The notes under the pieces are model-generated. The model worked only from the letters and a program-made list of their open reading frames with translations, was not told the origin of the DNA and did no database searches. From assembly GCF_905397285.1 (NCBI RefSeq), contig NZ_CAJPUX010000001.1:930001-994000 (forward strand): DNA of 64,000 nucleotides, written 5' to 3'. Shown here piece by piece: positions 16,678 to 26,402 of the stretch (position 1 is its first letter; every line of letters begins with the position of its first letter). Position numbers and translations under genes: made by a program. The stretch is from Cupriavidus plantarum. GTDB taxonomy: Bacteria > Pseudomonadota > Gammaproteobacteria > Burkholderiales > Burkholderiaceae.

Positions 16678-17667
16678 TCAGTCCAGCGAGATCTTCGCGG
16701 CGGCGGCCACGCGCTTGTTCTTGGCCACTTCGCTCGTGATCTGCGCGGCGAAGTGCTGCGGCGTATCGCCAACCGGCGTCGCGCCCAGTTCCTCGAACTT
16801 CTTCTTCACTTCCGGCAGGGCCAGCACCTTGACGGCGGCGGCGTTCAGCTTTGCCTGGATATCGGCCGGCAGCTTGGCCGGCGCGATCAGGCCGAACCAT
16901 GCGGAGTCGTTGACTTCACCGAGGCCCAGTTCCGCGAACGTCTGCACGTCCGGCAGCGCGGGCACGCGCTTCGGCGAGGCCACGGCGAGGGCGCGCAGCT
17001 TGCCGCTCTTGATGAACGGCAGCGAAGAGGGCAGGTTGTCGAACAGCACCTGCACCTGGCCGGCCAGCGCGTCGTTCAGCGCGGGGCCGACGCCCTTGTA
17101 CGGCACGTGCAGCAGTTCGGTCTTGCTGCTCATCTTGAACAGCTCGCCCATCATGTGCGATACGCTGCCGTTGCCGGCGGAGCCGTAGGCGATCTTGTTC
17201 GGCTCAGACTTGGCCAGCGCGATAAAGGCCTTCATGTCGTTGGCCTTCACGGCCGGATTCACGCTCATCACGTTCGGCACCGAAGCCAGGTTCGTGATGG
17301 TCGTGAAGTCCTTGGTCGCGTCGTACGACAGCTTGGGATACACGGCGGGGTTGATACCGTGCGTCGACGCCGTGGCGATGCCCAGCGTGTAGCCGTCGGG
17401 CGCGGCCTTCGAGAGGTACGCGGTGCCGATGCTGCCGCCGGCGCCGCCGCGGTTATCGACGACGACGGCCTGGCCCAGTTCCTGGCCCAGCTTGTCGGCC
17501 ACGACGCGCGCGACGATATCGGTGGTGCCGCCGGCCGGGAACGGCACGACGAGCGAGATCGGCTTGGTCGGGTACGTGCCCTGGGCGAAGGCGGGCAGGG
17601 CGATGCCGCCGACGGCGGTGGCGGCGGCGGCAACAGCGAAGGCGCGAAGCAGAGGACGGCGTTGCAT
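16678..17667 (-). CDS. tripartite tricarboxylate transporter substrate-binding protein (Bug family)
   Basis: 329 residues from ATG 17667, chosen because it yields a clean signal peptide (MQRRPLLRAF, hydrophobic core, ending LPAFAQG). An in-frame ATG at 17688 would add seven residues. Family blocks: YPTKPISLVVPFPAGGTTDI, VVDNRGGAGGSIGTAYLSKA, HMMGELFKMSSKTELLHVPY and VQVLFDNLPSSLPFIKSGKLR. First gene of a two-gene operon with the N-formylglutamate amidohydrolase, and divergent from a LysR gene that probably controls it. Ligand not readable. Confidence 0.93.
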   Translation of the reverse strand: MQRRPLLRAFAVAAAATAVGGIALPAFAQGTYPTKPISLVVPFPAGGTTDIVARVVADKLGQELGQAVVVDNRGGAGGSIGTAYLSKAAPDGYTLGIATASTHGINPAVYPKLSYDATKDFTTITNLASVPNVMSVNPAVKANDMKAFIALAKSEPNKIAYGSAGNGSVSHMMGELFKMSSKTELLHVPYKGVGPALNDALAGQVQVLFDNLPSSLPFIKSGKLRALAVASPKRVPALPDVQTFAELGLGEVNDSAWFGLIAPAKLPADIQAKLNAAAVKVLALPEVKKKFEELGATPVGDTPQHFAAQITSEVAKNKRVAAAAKISLD

Positions 17668-17847
17668 GAGAACGGTTCCGAGTGTCATTGACGAGGATTG
17701 AGGGTCGGCGTGCCTGGGGCGCACGTCGGAAATCGGCGATGCGGGCTGTGCGGGATTTGCGTGTTTTCGCAATGTCTGTCTTTGCGTGCAATTCTGCTTC
17801 CCTCCCACGTCGCATGCAAACGATTTAAAATCCCGGGGTCATTCCAA

Positions 17848-17861
17848 ATGGTATTGAGGTG
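17848..17861. promoter_or_regulatory. LysR-type operator candidate
   Basis: ATTCC-AAAT-GGTAT, an interrupted dyad with one mismatch, lies about 10 bases before the LysR start and in the divergent region with the Bug gene. Autoregulation is plausible but not shown. Confidence 0.35.
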
Positions 17862-17870
17862 AGGTGAGGT

Positions 17871-18749
17871 ATGCGACGCTTAACCCCGTCGATGACGGAG
17901 TTGCAGGCGTTCGAGGCCGCCGCGCGACACAACAGCTTTACGCTGGCGGCGCGGGAACTCCATGTCACGCAAGGCGCCGTCAGCAAGCAGGTCCGCAGTC
18001 TGGAGGCATTCCTTGGCGTCGAACTGTTCGAGCGGGTGCGGCAGCGCCTGCTGCTCACCGGCGCGGGCGAGCGCTATCTGGAACGGATTCGGCCAAGTCT
18101 CAACGAGATCGAGGCGGCCAGTGTGGAGCTGATCGCCCGCAAGGGGCGGGGCGGCATCCTGCATATCGCGAGCATGCCCACGCTGGGCGCCAAATGGCTG
18201 ATTCCGCGGCTGCCGCAGTTCTTCTCGCGGCATCCCGAGGTCACGCTGGAATTCGTGCCCCACGCGCAGGGCTACGATTTTTCGGAACCCGATCTCGATG
18301 CGGCGATTCGCTTCGGCGACGGCGTCTGGCCGGGCAGCCTCGCCGACTACATCACGGGCCGCGAGGTCGTGCCCGTCTGCCGGCCGGGGATGCTGACGGA
18401 CGCCGATACGCACGCGCCGGAGGCGCTGCTGCGCTATCCGCTGCTGCACCACACGACGGTGCCGGAAGCCTGGCCCGACTGGCTGTCGGAACTCGGGGTG
18501 TCGACGCGACAGGCCTGGAGCGGCGCGCGCTTCGACCAGTTCTCGCTACTGACGCAGGCCGCGGTCTCCGGCCTTGGCATCGCGCTGATCCCGCGCTGCC
18601 TGATCGAGGAAGAACTCGCCACGGGCGCTCTGGTCATCGCCCACCCGGCGCGCGTGCTGGCGAAGAAGGGTTACTACCTTTGCTATCCCGAGCAAAAGGC
18701 GCACCTGCCGGCGCTACAGACGTTCCGCGTGTGGTTGATGCAGAGCTGA
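17871..18749 (+). CDS. LysR-family regulator (GcvA-like)
   Basis: 292 residues. Helix-turn-helix at about residues 8-65 (SFTLAARELHVTQGAVSKQV) and a GcvA-type effector domain (LHIASMPTLGAKWLIPRL, DAAIRFGDGVWPG, SGLGIALIPRCLIEEEL). The gene is divergent from the Bug/amidohydrolase operon and is its likely regulator. Its stop codon ends at 18749 and the stop codon of the convergent VWA gene begins at 18750, so the two genes abut with no spacer. Confidence 0.92.
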   Translation: MRRLTPSMTELQAFEAAARHNSFTLAARELHVTQGAVSKQVRSLEAFLGVELFERVRQRLLLTGAGERYLERIRPSLNEIEAASVELIARKGRGGILHIASMPTLGAKWLIPRLPQFFSRHPEVTLEFVPHAQGYDFSEPDLDAAIRFGDGVWPGSLADYITGREVVPVCRPGMLTDADTHAPEALLRYPLLHHTTVPEAWPDWLSELGVSTRQAWSGARFDQFSLLTQAAVSGLGIALIPRCLIEEELATGALVIAHPARVLAKKGYYLCYPEQKAHLPALQTFRVWLMQS

Positions 18750-19925
18750 CTACTTCGTCAACACCCGCATTGCCTGCTCCAGCCCGGCAATCGTCACCGG
18801 GTACATCCGCGCCTTCATGATCTGGCTGATCACGGTGATCGACTGCCGGTATTGCCACAGCCCCTCCGGCTCCGGGTTGAGCCACACGAAATGCGGGAAC
18901 TGGTCGATCAGCCGGTTGAGCCAGACCGCCCCGGCCTCGGGATTGTTGTACTCCACCGAGCCTCCCGGCTGCAGGATCTCGTAGGGGCTCATCGTCGCGT
19001 CGCCGACGAAGATCACCTTGTAGTCGGACGAGTACTTGTGGATCAGGTCCCACGTGGACACCTTCTCCGCATGGCGTCGCCGATTGTTCTTCCACACGTG
19101 GTCATAGACGCAGTTGTGGAAGTAGAAATACTCGAGGTGCTTGAACTCGGTCTTGGTCGCGGAGAACAGTTCCTCCACGCGCTTGATGTGGTCGTCCATC
19201 GAGCCGCCGACGTCCATCAGCATTAGCACCTTGACCTTGTTATGCCGCTCGGGCCGCAGCTTGATGTCTAGCAGCCCCGCATTGGCCGCCGTCGAATGGA
19301 TCGTGTCGTCAAGATCGAGCTCGGTCTCGGCGCCTTCGCGCGCGAACCGCCGTAATCGGCGTAACGCCACCTTGATATTGCGCGTGCCAAGCTCGACCGA
19401 GTCGTCGTAGTCCTTGTACGCCCGCGCCTCCCACACCTTGATCGCGGTGCGATTGCCCTTCGAGGGCCCGCCGATGCGAATGCCCTCGGGGTTGTAGCCG
19501 CCATGCCCGAACGGCGATGTACCGCCCGTGCCGATCCACTTGCTGCCGCCCTCGTGCTTCTCCTTCTGCTCCTCGAGCAACTGCCTGAGCCGCTCCATGA
19601 GCTTGTCGAGCCCGCCCATCGCCTCGATCTTCGCGCGCTCCTCGGGCGAGAGCTCTCGCTCGAGCGTCTTCTGGAGCCAGTCGAGCGGAATGTCGCTCTT
19701 CCAGTCGACGAGGCTCTCCACACCCTGGAAGTAGGCCGCGAACGTCTGGTCGAACTTGTCGAAGTGCTTCTCGTCCTTGACCAGCGTCATGCGCGACAGA
19801 TAGTAGAACTCGTCGATCGAAGGCGAGATCACCTGCGCGCGCAGGGCCTCCAGCATGGTCAGGTATTCCTTGACCGAGACCGGCAGGCTGGCGTGGCGCA
19901 GCGAGAAGAAGAAGTCGATCAGCAT
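18750..19925 (-). CDS. VWA-domain protein, CoxE-like, partner of MoxR
   Basis: 391 residues. N-terminal helical region (about 1-230, with an acidic coiled segment ELSPEERAKIEAMGG to LLEEQKEK at 91-123) and a C-terminal von Willebrand A domain. The metal-site motif reads DVGGSM (Asp238 to Met243), where the classical motif is DxSxS, so the first Ser is Gly; the later Asp is in FVGDATMSP. Proteins of this kind act with MoxR AAA ATPases in assembly or metal insertion of client enzymes. It is the third gene of a moxR-acetyltransferase-VWA operon. No signal peptide; cytoplasmic. The client is unknown. Confidence 0.88.
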   Translation of the reverse strand: MLIDFFFSLRHASLPVSVKEYLTMLEALRAQVISPSIDEFYYLSRMTLVKDEKHFDKFDQTFAAYFQGVESLVDWKSDIPLDWLQKTLERELSPEERAKIEAMGGLDKLMERLRQLLEEQKEKHEGGSKWIGTGGTSPFGHGGYNPEGIRIGGPSKGNRTAIKVWEARAYKDYDDSVELGTRNIKVALRRLRRFAREGAETELDLDDTIHSTAANAGLLDIKLRPERHNKVKVLMLMDVGGSMDDHIKRVEELFSATKTEFKHLEYFYFHNCVYDHVWKNNRRRHAEKVSTWDLIHKYSSDYKVIFVGDATMSPYEILQPGGSVEYNNPEAGAVWLNRLIDQFPHFVWLNPEPEGLWQYRQSITVISQIMKARMYPVTIAGLEQAMRVLTK

Positions 19926-19952
19926 CGTGGCCTCCCGGAACGGACAGCGGGC

Positions 19953-20555
19953 TCAGCGCGGGCGAGCGAGCTGGAACTGCAGGTGCGACCGCACCATCGG
20001 CCATTCGCTGGCGATGATCGAGAACACCACGGTATCCCGCAGCGACCCGTCCGGCAGCCGCTGGTGGCTGCGCAGCACGCCGTCCTGCTTGGCGCCCAGG
20101 CGCGCGATCGCGGCGCGGCTTTGATGGTTCATCCAGTGCGTGCGGAATTCCACCGCGATGCAGTGCCGCTTGTCGAATGCGTAGCCCAGCAGCATGAGCT
20201 TGCACTCGGTATTGACGGGGCCGCGCTGCACGCGCCGCGCATACCACGTCGAGCCGATTTCCACGCGACGGTGCGTCGCGTCGATGTTCATGAAGTTGGT
20301 CATGCCGATGAGGTCGCCGGTGGCATTGCATCGCACGGCAAACGGCTGCCACAGGTCCTGCTCCTGCAGCGCGAGGCGGCGCTTGATCTCGCCTTCCATC
20401 GCATCGGGCGCCGGCACGGCCGTGTACCAGAGCTTCCACAGTTCGCCATCGGCAACGGCTTCCGCGAGGCCCGCCGCGTGCGCGGTGGTCAGCGGCTCCA
20501 GCGTGGCGTGGCGGCCGACCAGCGTGGTCGGCTGAACGAAGGCATTGGTCGTCAT
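19953..20555 (-). CDS. GNAT acetyltransferase, RimJ/RimL type
   Basis: 200 residues. Acetyl-CoA-dependent N-acetyltransferase. Seen: RHATLEPLTTAHAAGLAEAV, AVRCNATGDLIGMTNFMNID, EIGSTWYARRVQRGPVNTEC and the acetyl-CoA/helix region QSRAAIARLGAKQDGVLRSH. It lies seven bases after the MoxR stop and 27 before the VWA start, on the same strand, so it is translated with a MoxR-VWA pair. That placement is unusual and might mean a protein substrate linked to the MoxR system, or simple operon capture. Confidence 0.88.
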   Translation of the reverse strand: MTTNAFVQPTTLVGRHATLEPLTTAHAAGLAEAVADGELWKLWYTAVPAPDAMEGEIKRRLALQEQDLWQPFAVRCNATGDLIGMTNFMNIDATHRRVEIGSTWYARRVQRGPVNTECKLMLLGYAFDKRHCIAVEFRTHWMNHQSRAAIARLGAKQDGVLRSHQRLPDGSLRDTVVFSIIASEWPMVRSHLQFQLARPR

Positions 20556-20562
20556 CGGGCGA

Positions 20563-21429
20563 TCAGCGGTTGGAGCGGTTCATGAACACGAGGCGCTCGA
20601 ACAGGTGCACGTCCTGTTCGTTCTTGAGCAGCGCGCCGTGCAGCGGCGGAATCGATGCCTTGCGGTCCGGGCTGCGCAGCGCTTCGGCCGGAATGTCCTC
20701 GGCCATCAGCAGCTTGAGCCAGTCGATCAGCTCGGACGTGGAGGGCTTCTTCTTGAGTCCCGGCAGGTTTCGCATCTCGTAGAACGCCTCCAGCGCGGCC
20801 GCCACGAGCTCGCGCTTGATGCCGGGGTAGTGCACATCGACGATGCGCTGCATCGTGTCCGCGTCCGGGAACTTGATGTAGTGGAAGAAGCAGCGGCGCA
20901 GGAAGGCGTCGGGCAACTCCTTCTCGTTGTTCGACGTGATGATCACCAGCGGACGATGACGCGCGCGCACGGTTTCGCGCGTCTCGTACACGTAGAACTC
21001 CATGCGGTCGAGTTCGCGCAGCAGGTCGTTCGGGAATTCGATGTCGGCCTTGTCGATCTCGTCGATCAGCAGCACGACCTGCTGGTCGGCCTCGAAGGCC
21101 TGCCACAGCACGCCCTTGACGATGTAGTTGCCGATGTCGTGCACGCGGTCATCGCCGAGCTGCGAGTCGCGCAGACGCGAGACCGCGTCGTACTCGTACA
21201 GGCCCTGCTGCGCCTTGGTGGTCGACTTGATGTGCCATTGCAACAGCGGCATGCCTAGCGCGGCGGCGACTTCCTCGGCGAGCATGGTCTTGCCGGTGCC
21301 CGGCTCGCCCTTGATCAGCAGCGGACGCTGGAGCGTGCGGGCGGCGTTGACGGCGAGCTTGAGGTCGTCGGTAGCGACGTACTGGTCGCTACCCTCGAAA
21401 CGGGCAGTGTTGGAAGTGGTATCGGACAT
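20563..21429 (-). CDS. MoxR-family AAA+ ATPase
   Basis: 288 residues. Seen: Walker A GEPGTGKT at residues 41-48, Walker B VVLLIDEIDKAD, sensor 1 VIITSNNEKELPDAFLRRCF with the arginine finger, and sensor 2 in the C-terminal lid. MoxR ATPases work as hexameric chaperones with VWA proteins, here the CoxE-like protein encoded two genes downstream. The start at 21429 is the first in-frame Met. Divergent from the cytochrome c pair, with 256 bases between. Confidence 0.93.
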   Translation of the reverse strand: MSDTTSNTARFEGSDQYVATDDLKLAVNAARTLQRPLLIKGEPGTGKTMLAEEVAAALGMPLLQWHIKSTTKAQQGLYEYDAVSRLRDSQLGDDRVHDIGNYIVKGVLWQAFEADQQVVLLIDEIDKADIEFPNDLLRELDRMEFYVYETRETVRARHRPLVIITSNNEKELPDAFLRRCFFHYIKFPDADTMQRIVDVHYPGIKRELVAAALEAFYEMRNLPGLKKKPSTSELIDWLKLLMAEDIPAEALRSPDRKASIPPLHGALLKNEQDVHLFERLVFMNRSNR

Positions 21430-21537
21430 GAGGCGGCAACCTGAGAGGATCTGGCGACATTAACGGCCGGAATGGTCGAGTATAAGAGCGTTTCCGGTCC
21501 GTGTCCGATACGCGCCACTGCGGCGGGTCGCTCCGGC

Positions 21538-21567
21538 TGGACTGCCAAGAGGCTGCTGCGGTACAAT
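21538..21567 (+). promoter_or_regulatory. sigma70-type promoter candidate for the cytochrome c pair
   Basis: A -10 element TACAAT (21562-21567) follows a -35-like TGGACT (21538-21543) by 18 bases, about 120 bases upstream of the first cytochrome gene. The -10 is good, the -35 is weak. Confidence 0.4.
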
Positions 21568-21685
21568 GCGCCGGTTTGACGCGCGCCGCAGAGCCGTCGC
21601 AACCTGCACTCGCACGGAGACAGCGAGAGAGACGACGCCGCCAGCGCGTCTGCACGGTTTACCACTTCCCCTATCATCAAAGACA

Positions 21686-22033
21686 ATGAAAAAGTTCCTC
21701 ACGATGGTGGTGTTGGGCGCGGCCGCAATGGCTGCGCAGGCCCAGGAAGTCAAGGGCAATGTTGGCGCCGCCAAGGACAAGGTTGCCATGTGCATCGGTT
21801 GCCATGGCATTCCCGGTTACCGTGCATCGTTTCCGGAGACCTATGAAGTCCCCATGCTTGGCGGCCAGAGCGCCAAGTACATCGAGAACGCGCTGAAGGG
21901 ATATCAGAAGGGCGAGCGCAAGCATCCGACCATGCGTGGGATTGCCGCTTCCCTGACCGATCAGGACATCGCCGATCTGGCTGCGTACTACTCGCAGCAG
22001 AACGCCGAAACCAAACCCAATTCCCTGAAGTAA
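21686..22033 (+). CDS. small periplasmic class I cytochrome c
   Basis: 115 residues. Signal peptide (MKKFLTMVVLGAAAMAAQAQ) followed by one haem c site Cys36-Ile-Gly-Cys39-His40. The likely sixth ligand is Met in HPTMRGIAAS. Length and the LTDQDIADLAAYYSQ C-terminal helix are typical of a monohaem cytochrome of the cytochrome c553/c4-half type. The gene is 13 bases upstream of a second cytochrome c, so a pair of electron carriers is made together. The electron partner is not evident. Confidence 0.93.
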   Translation: MKKFLTMVVLGAAAMAAQAQEVKGNVGAAKDKVAMCIGCHGIPGYRASFPETYEVPMLGGQSAKYIENALKGYQKGERKHPTMRGIAASLTDQDIADLAAYYSQQNAETKPNSLK

Positions 22034-22046
22034 GAGGCGCGAGATC

Positions 22047-22445
22047 ATGACGACGAACAAGACGCTTTCGATCGTGGCCGCGACCCTCGTGGCGGCCGCA
22101 TGGATGCAGGCGGCAGGCGCGGCAGATATCGCCGCCGGCCGTGCGCTGGTGGAGAAGGGCGGCTGCGTGGCCTGCCATGGCGCGGGCCTGAACAAGCCGA
22201 TCGCCCCGGATTATCCGAAGCTGGCCGGTCAGCATGCCGACTACCTGTTCCACGCGATGACGGGTTACCAAACCAGCGGCAACCTGCTCGTGGGCCGTAC
22301 CAACGCGATCATGGCCGGGCAGATGAATGCCAACCCGGCGGTCACCGGCAAGGACGGCAAGCCGCGTCCGTTCACGCGCCAGGAGATCAAGGACATGGCC
22401 GCGTACATCGAGTCCCTGCCCGGCGACCTCGTCCTCAAGAAGTAG
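22047..22445 (+). CDS. small periplasmic class I cytochrome c
   Basis: 132 residues. Signal peptide ending AAGAAD, haem site Cys40-Val-Ala-Cys43-His44, a probable axial Met in AIMAGQMNANPAV, and a C-terminal FTRQEIKDMAAYIESLPGDL helix. Fold resembles the first cytochrome and suggests duplication; the two together look like a split dihaem c4-type protein. Followed by a stem-loop at 22499-22519. Confidence 0.92.
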   Translation: MTTNKTLSIVAATLVAAAWMQAAGAADIAAGRALVEKGGCVACHGAGLNKPIAPDYPKLAGQHADYLFHAMTGYQTSGNLLVGRTNAIMAGQMNANPAVTGKDGKPRPFTRQEIKDMAAYIESLPGDLVLKK

Positions 22446-22498
22446 CGCCCGGTCACAGACGATCAGACAGCTAGCCGGACCCTGCCGGGTGCCGGCAT

Positions 22499-22519
22499 CC
22501 CCTCCCCACGCGGGAGGGG
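22499..22519. terminator. stem-loop between cytochrome pair and DAHP synthase
   Basis: Perfect 8-bp stem CCCCTCCC with GGGAGGGG around a five-base loop, between two convergent genes. No clear T run on either side, so terminator activity is likely but not certain. Confidence 0.5.
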
Positions 22520-22543
22520 ACCGTGCCTGTTCTTACCTGTCAA

Positions 22544-23623
22544 TCAATTGCCGCTGCCCGTCGCCAGCCGACGGGCCTTGACGGCGTTCGCCAGCGTCTC
22601 CAGCACGCCCGTCGAATCGTCCCAGCCGATGCACGCGTCGGTCACCGACTGGCCGTAGCAGAGGTTCTCCACCGGCGTTCCCTGTACGTGGTCCTGACGT
22701 CCGGCCACGAGGTGCGATTCCACCATGACGCCGATGATGCGCTGATCGCCGCCCGCCACCTGGCGGCCGATGTCCTCGCAGACCGGAATCTGGTTCTCGT
22801 GCTTCTTGCTGCTGTTGGCGTGGGAGGCATCGATCATCAGACGCGCCGCGAGGCCGGCCTTCGAGATCGCGTCGCAGGCTTCCTGCACGCTGGCGGCGTC
22901 ATAGTTCGGCGCCTTGCCGCCGCGCAGGATGATGTGGCAGTCCTCGTTGCCCGACGTCGACACGATCGCCGAGTGGCCGCCCTTGGTCACCGACAGGAAA
23001 TGGTGCGGCTGCGACGCGGCCTTGATCGCGTCCACCGCGATCTTGACGTTGCCATCCGTCCCGTTCTTGAAGCCGACCGGGCACGACAGGCCCGATGCGA
23101 GTTCGCGGTGCACCTGCGACTCCGTCGTGCGCGCGCCGATGGCCCCCCAGCTGACAAGATCCGCGATGTATTGCGGGCTGATCATGTCGAGGTACTCCGT
23201 GCCCGTCGGCAGGCCGAGCTCGGCGATGTTCAGCAGCAATTCGCGCGCGGTGCGCAGGCCATCGTTGATCTTGAAGCTGCCATCCATGTGCGGATCGTTG
23301 ATCAGCCCCTTCCAGCCCACGGTCGTGCGCGGCTTCTCGAAATAGACGCGCATCACGATCTCGAGCTCGTTCTTGTAGCGTTCGCGCTGCGCCTTGAGCA
23401 GGTTCGCGTATTCCAGCGCCGCGCGCGTGTCATGGATCGAGCAGGGTCCGATGATCACGATCAGACGGTCGTCCATGCCGTGCAGGATGCGGTGCATCGA
23501 CTGGCGGGCGTGGTAGATCACGTCGGAAGCCGCTTCCGACAGCGCGAATTCGCGGATCAGGTGCGCGGGCGGCACGAGTTCCTTGAGTTCGCGAATACGC
23601 AGGTCGTCGGTGTTCTTCAGCAT
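22544..23623 (-). CDS. aroG: 3-deoxy-7-phosphoheptulonate synthase (DAHP synthase, type I)
   Basis: 359 residues. First step of aromatic amino acid synthesis: phosphoenolpyruvate plus erythrose 4-phosphate. Start at 23623 has GGAG seven bases upstream. Seen: LIVIIGPCSIHD, MRVYFEKPRTTVGWKGLIND, PTGTEYLDMISPQYIADLVSWGAIGARTTESQ, HRELASGLSCPVGFKNGTDG, VSTSGNEDCHIILRGG and IDASHANSSKKHENQ, which carry the PEP/E4P and metal ligands. This is the AroF/G/H class; which amino acid inhibits it cannot be told safely. Confidence 0.95.
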   Translation of the reverse strand: MLKNTDDLRIRELKELVPPAHLIREFALSEAASDVIYHARQSMHRILHGMDDRLIVIIGPCSIHDTRAALEYANLLKAQRERYKNELEIVMRVYFEKPRTTVGWKGLINDPHMDGSFKINDGLRTARELLLNIAELGLPTGTEYLDMISPQYIADLVSWGAIGARTTESQVHRELASGLSCPVGFKNGTDGNVKIAVDAIKAASQPHHFLSVTKGGHSAIVSTSGNEDCHIILRGGKAPNYDAASVQEACDAISKAGLAARLMIDASHANSSKKHENQIPVCEDIGRQVAGGDQRIIGVMVESHLVAGRQDHVQGTPVENLCYGQSVTDACIGWDDSTGVLETLANAVKARRLATGSGN

Positions 23624-23684
23624 GATGGCTCCGGATCGGTCTTGATTGTGGGGTAGTGGGTGTGACAAAAATGTGCGGCCATAA

Positions 23685-23717
23685 AAAAAAGCCGCCAGGG
23701 TCGCTGGCGGCTTTTTT
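23685..23717. terminator. strong bidirectional intrinsic terminator
   Basis: Perfect 8-bp stem GCCGCCAG (23691-23698) with CTGGCGGC (23704-23711), preceded by a run of A and followed by six T, so it can act on both strands. It ends the minus-strand yhdP-nitrilase-tldD transcript. The DAHP synthase promoter must therefore lie in the roughly 65 bases between it and the gene. Confidence 0.9.
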
Positions 23718-23987
23718 CAGAATTTCGGGTACTTACAGCTGTCCCTCTCCATCCGCCAGCGGTGCGAGATCGCTAAAAAAGTAAAAATAAAACTTGGCGG
23801 ACATGGCGGAAATCGGTTCGGCTGAGGTCAGCTTGTTTCAGTTTCAGTGAATCGCAATGCTTTTATGTCGCGGCAATCTTCGGTGGGGCATAAAATTGCG
23901 CGCCGGATGCGGAACTAACGATCGCAAAACGTGGCGCTTGCGCGACGAAGCATCTTTATATCCCTTTTCGAAAACGTTGGCAAGCGA
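23718..23987. other. non-coding, relatively AT-rich stretch
   Basis: No convincing gene or RNA gene seen. The segment has several A/T runs (for example AAAAAAGTAAAAATAAAAC near 23776) in an otherwise very GC-rich window. It lies between the terminator at 23685 and the palindrome at 23988. Confidence 0.6.
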
Positions 23988-24016
23988 GCCATGGCTATCG
24001 CATCGATAGCCATGGC
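23988..24016. repeat. perfect 13-bp inverted repeat with 3-base loop
   Basis: GCCATGGCTATCG, loop CAT, CGATAGCCATGGC. It lies nine bases past the tldD stop codon, on the 3' side of the minus-strand transcript. No T run follows, so it may stabilise or protect the 3' end rather than terminate. Confidence 0.85.
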
Positions 24017-24025
24017 CGTCCGGCG

Positions 24026-25486
24026 TCAGGCCGTGCCGCCCACCGTCATGTTCTCGATGCGCAGCGTCGGCTGGCCCACGCCCACGGGCACGCTCTGGCC
24101 TTCCTTGCCGCAGACGCCCACGCCGGAGTCGAGGCGCATGTCGTTGCCGATCATCGTCACGTCCTTGAGCGACTCGGGACCGTTGCCGACCAGCGTCGCG
24201 CCCTTGACGGGGTACGTGATCTTGCCGTCCTCGATCATGTATGCCTCGCTGGCCGAGAACACGAACTTGCCGTTGGTGATATCGACCTGGCCGCCCCCGA
24301 AGTTCACCGCGTACAGGCCGCGCTTGACGCTCGCGATGATCTCCTGCGGATCGCGGTCGCCGTTGAGCATGTACGTATTGGTCATGCGTGGCATCGGCAG
24401 CGCGGCATAGCTTTCGCGGCGCGCGTTGCCCGTCACGGGCATCTTCATCAGGCGCGCGTTCATCGTGTCCTGAATGTAGCCGCGCAGGATGCCGTCCTCG
24501 ATCAGCGTCGTGCACTGTGTCGGGTTGCCTTCGTCGTCGAGGTTCAGCGAACCGCGGCGATTGGCGATGGTGCCGTCATCGACCACGGTCACGCCCTTGG
24601 CGGCGACGCGCTCGCCCATGCGGCCCGCGAAGGCCGACGAGCCCTTGCGGTTGAAGTCGCCTTCGAGCCCGTGGCCGACGGCTTCGTGCAGCAGCACACC
24701 GGGCCAGCCCGGGCCCAGCACCACGGTCATCGCGCCGGCCGGAGCAGGGCGCGCTTCGAGGTTCACCAGCGCCGAGCTCACCGCCTCGTCCACGTACTTG
24801 CGCAGCAGGTCGTCGGTGAAATAACCGTACGCGTAGCGCCCGCCGCCGCCCGACGAACCGATCTCGCGGCGGCCGTTCTGCTCGGCGATCACCGTCACCG
24901 AGACGCGCACCAGCGGCCGCACGTCCGCGGCGATCACGCCATCGCTGCGCGCGACCAGCACCACGTCGTATTCGCCGGCGAGGCCCGCCATCACCTGCAC
25001 CACGCGCGGATCTTTCGCGCGCGCCATCTTCTCGATGCGCTCCAGCAGCGCCACTTTCTCGGTCGCGGTCATCGAGTCGAGCGGATCGTTCGGCGTGTAG
25101 AGGTCGCGGCCGCCCTGCGAGGCGAGCGACTTGGCCACCTTCACGCGGCCGCTGCCGCTCTTGCCGATGGTGCGCGTCGCCGCGGCTGCCTGCGACAGCG
25201 CCGCCAGGCTGATGTCGTCCGAATACGCGAAGGCCGTCTTGTCGCCCGACACCGCACGGACACCCACGCCCTGGTCGATGCTGAAGCTGCCCGACTTCAC
25301 GATGCCTTCCTCGAGGCTCCAGGCTTCGTTGCGCGTGTACTGGAAGTACAGGTCCGCGTAGTCGACCTTGTGCGTGAAGATGTCGGCCAGCACGCGCTGC
25401 AGCGTGGCCTCGTCGAGGTCGTACGGCGCCAGCAGGATCTGTTGCGCGGTAGCGAGATTACGAATTCCGAGTTCGCCGGCGTTCAT
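24026..25486 (-). CDS. tldD: metalloprotease TldD
   Basis: 486 residues. TldD forms a heterodimer with TldE/PmbA and degrades unfolded peptides and matures some modified peptides. Start at 25486 has AAAGGA seven bases upstream. Seen: the zinc motif HEAVGH within [53 protein letters not shown] and the C-terminal [19 protein letters not shown]. The partner gene is not in the window. Third gene of a yhdP-nitrilase-tldD operon. Confidence 0.96.
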   Translation of the reverse strand: MNAGELGIRNLATAQQILLAPYDLDEATLQRVLADIFTHKVDYADLYFQYTRNEAWSLEEGIVKSGSFSIDQGVGVRAVSGDKTAFAYSDDISLAALSQAAAATRTIGKSGSGRVKVAKSLASQGGRDLYTPNDPLDSMTATEKVALLERIEKMARAKDPRVVQVMAGLAGEYDVVLVARSDGVIAADVRPLVRVSVTVIAEQNGRREIGSSGGGGRYAYGYFTDDLLRKYVDEAVSSALVNLEARPAPAGAMTVVLGPGWPGVLLHEAVGHGLEGDFNRKGSSAFAGRMGERVAAKGVTVVDDGTIANRRGSLNLDDEGNPTQCTTLIEDGILRGYIQDTMNARLMKMPVTGNARRESYAALPMPRMTNTYMLNGDRDPQEIIASVKRGLYAVNFGGGQVDITNGKFVFSASEAYMIEDGKITYPVKGATLVGNGPESLKDVTMIGNDMRLDSGVGVCGKEGQSVPVGVGQPTLRIENMTVGGTA

Positions 25487-25551
25487 GTTCGTCCTTTGCT
25501 TGACTTGTTTCTTGTCTGGGGTGGGCCGCGGGGCGGCCAATGCATGACATC

Positions 25552-26388
<837 letters not shown>

Positions 26389-26402
26389 GATCCTTCCCTC
26401 CT

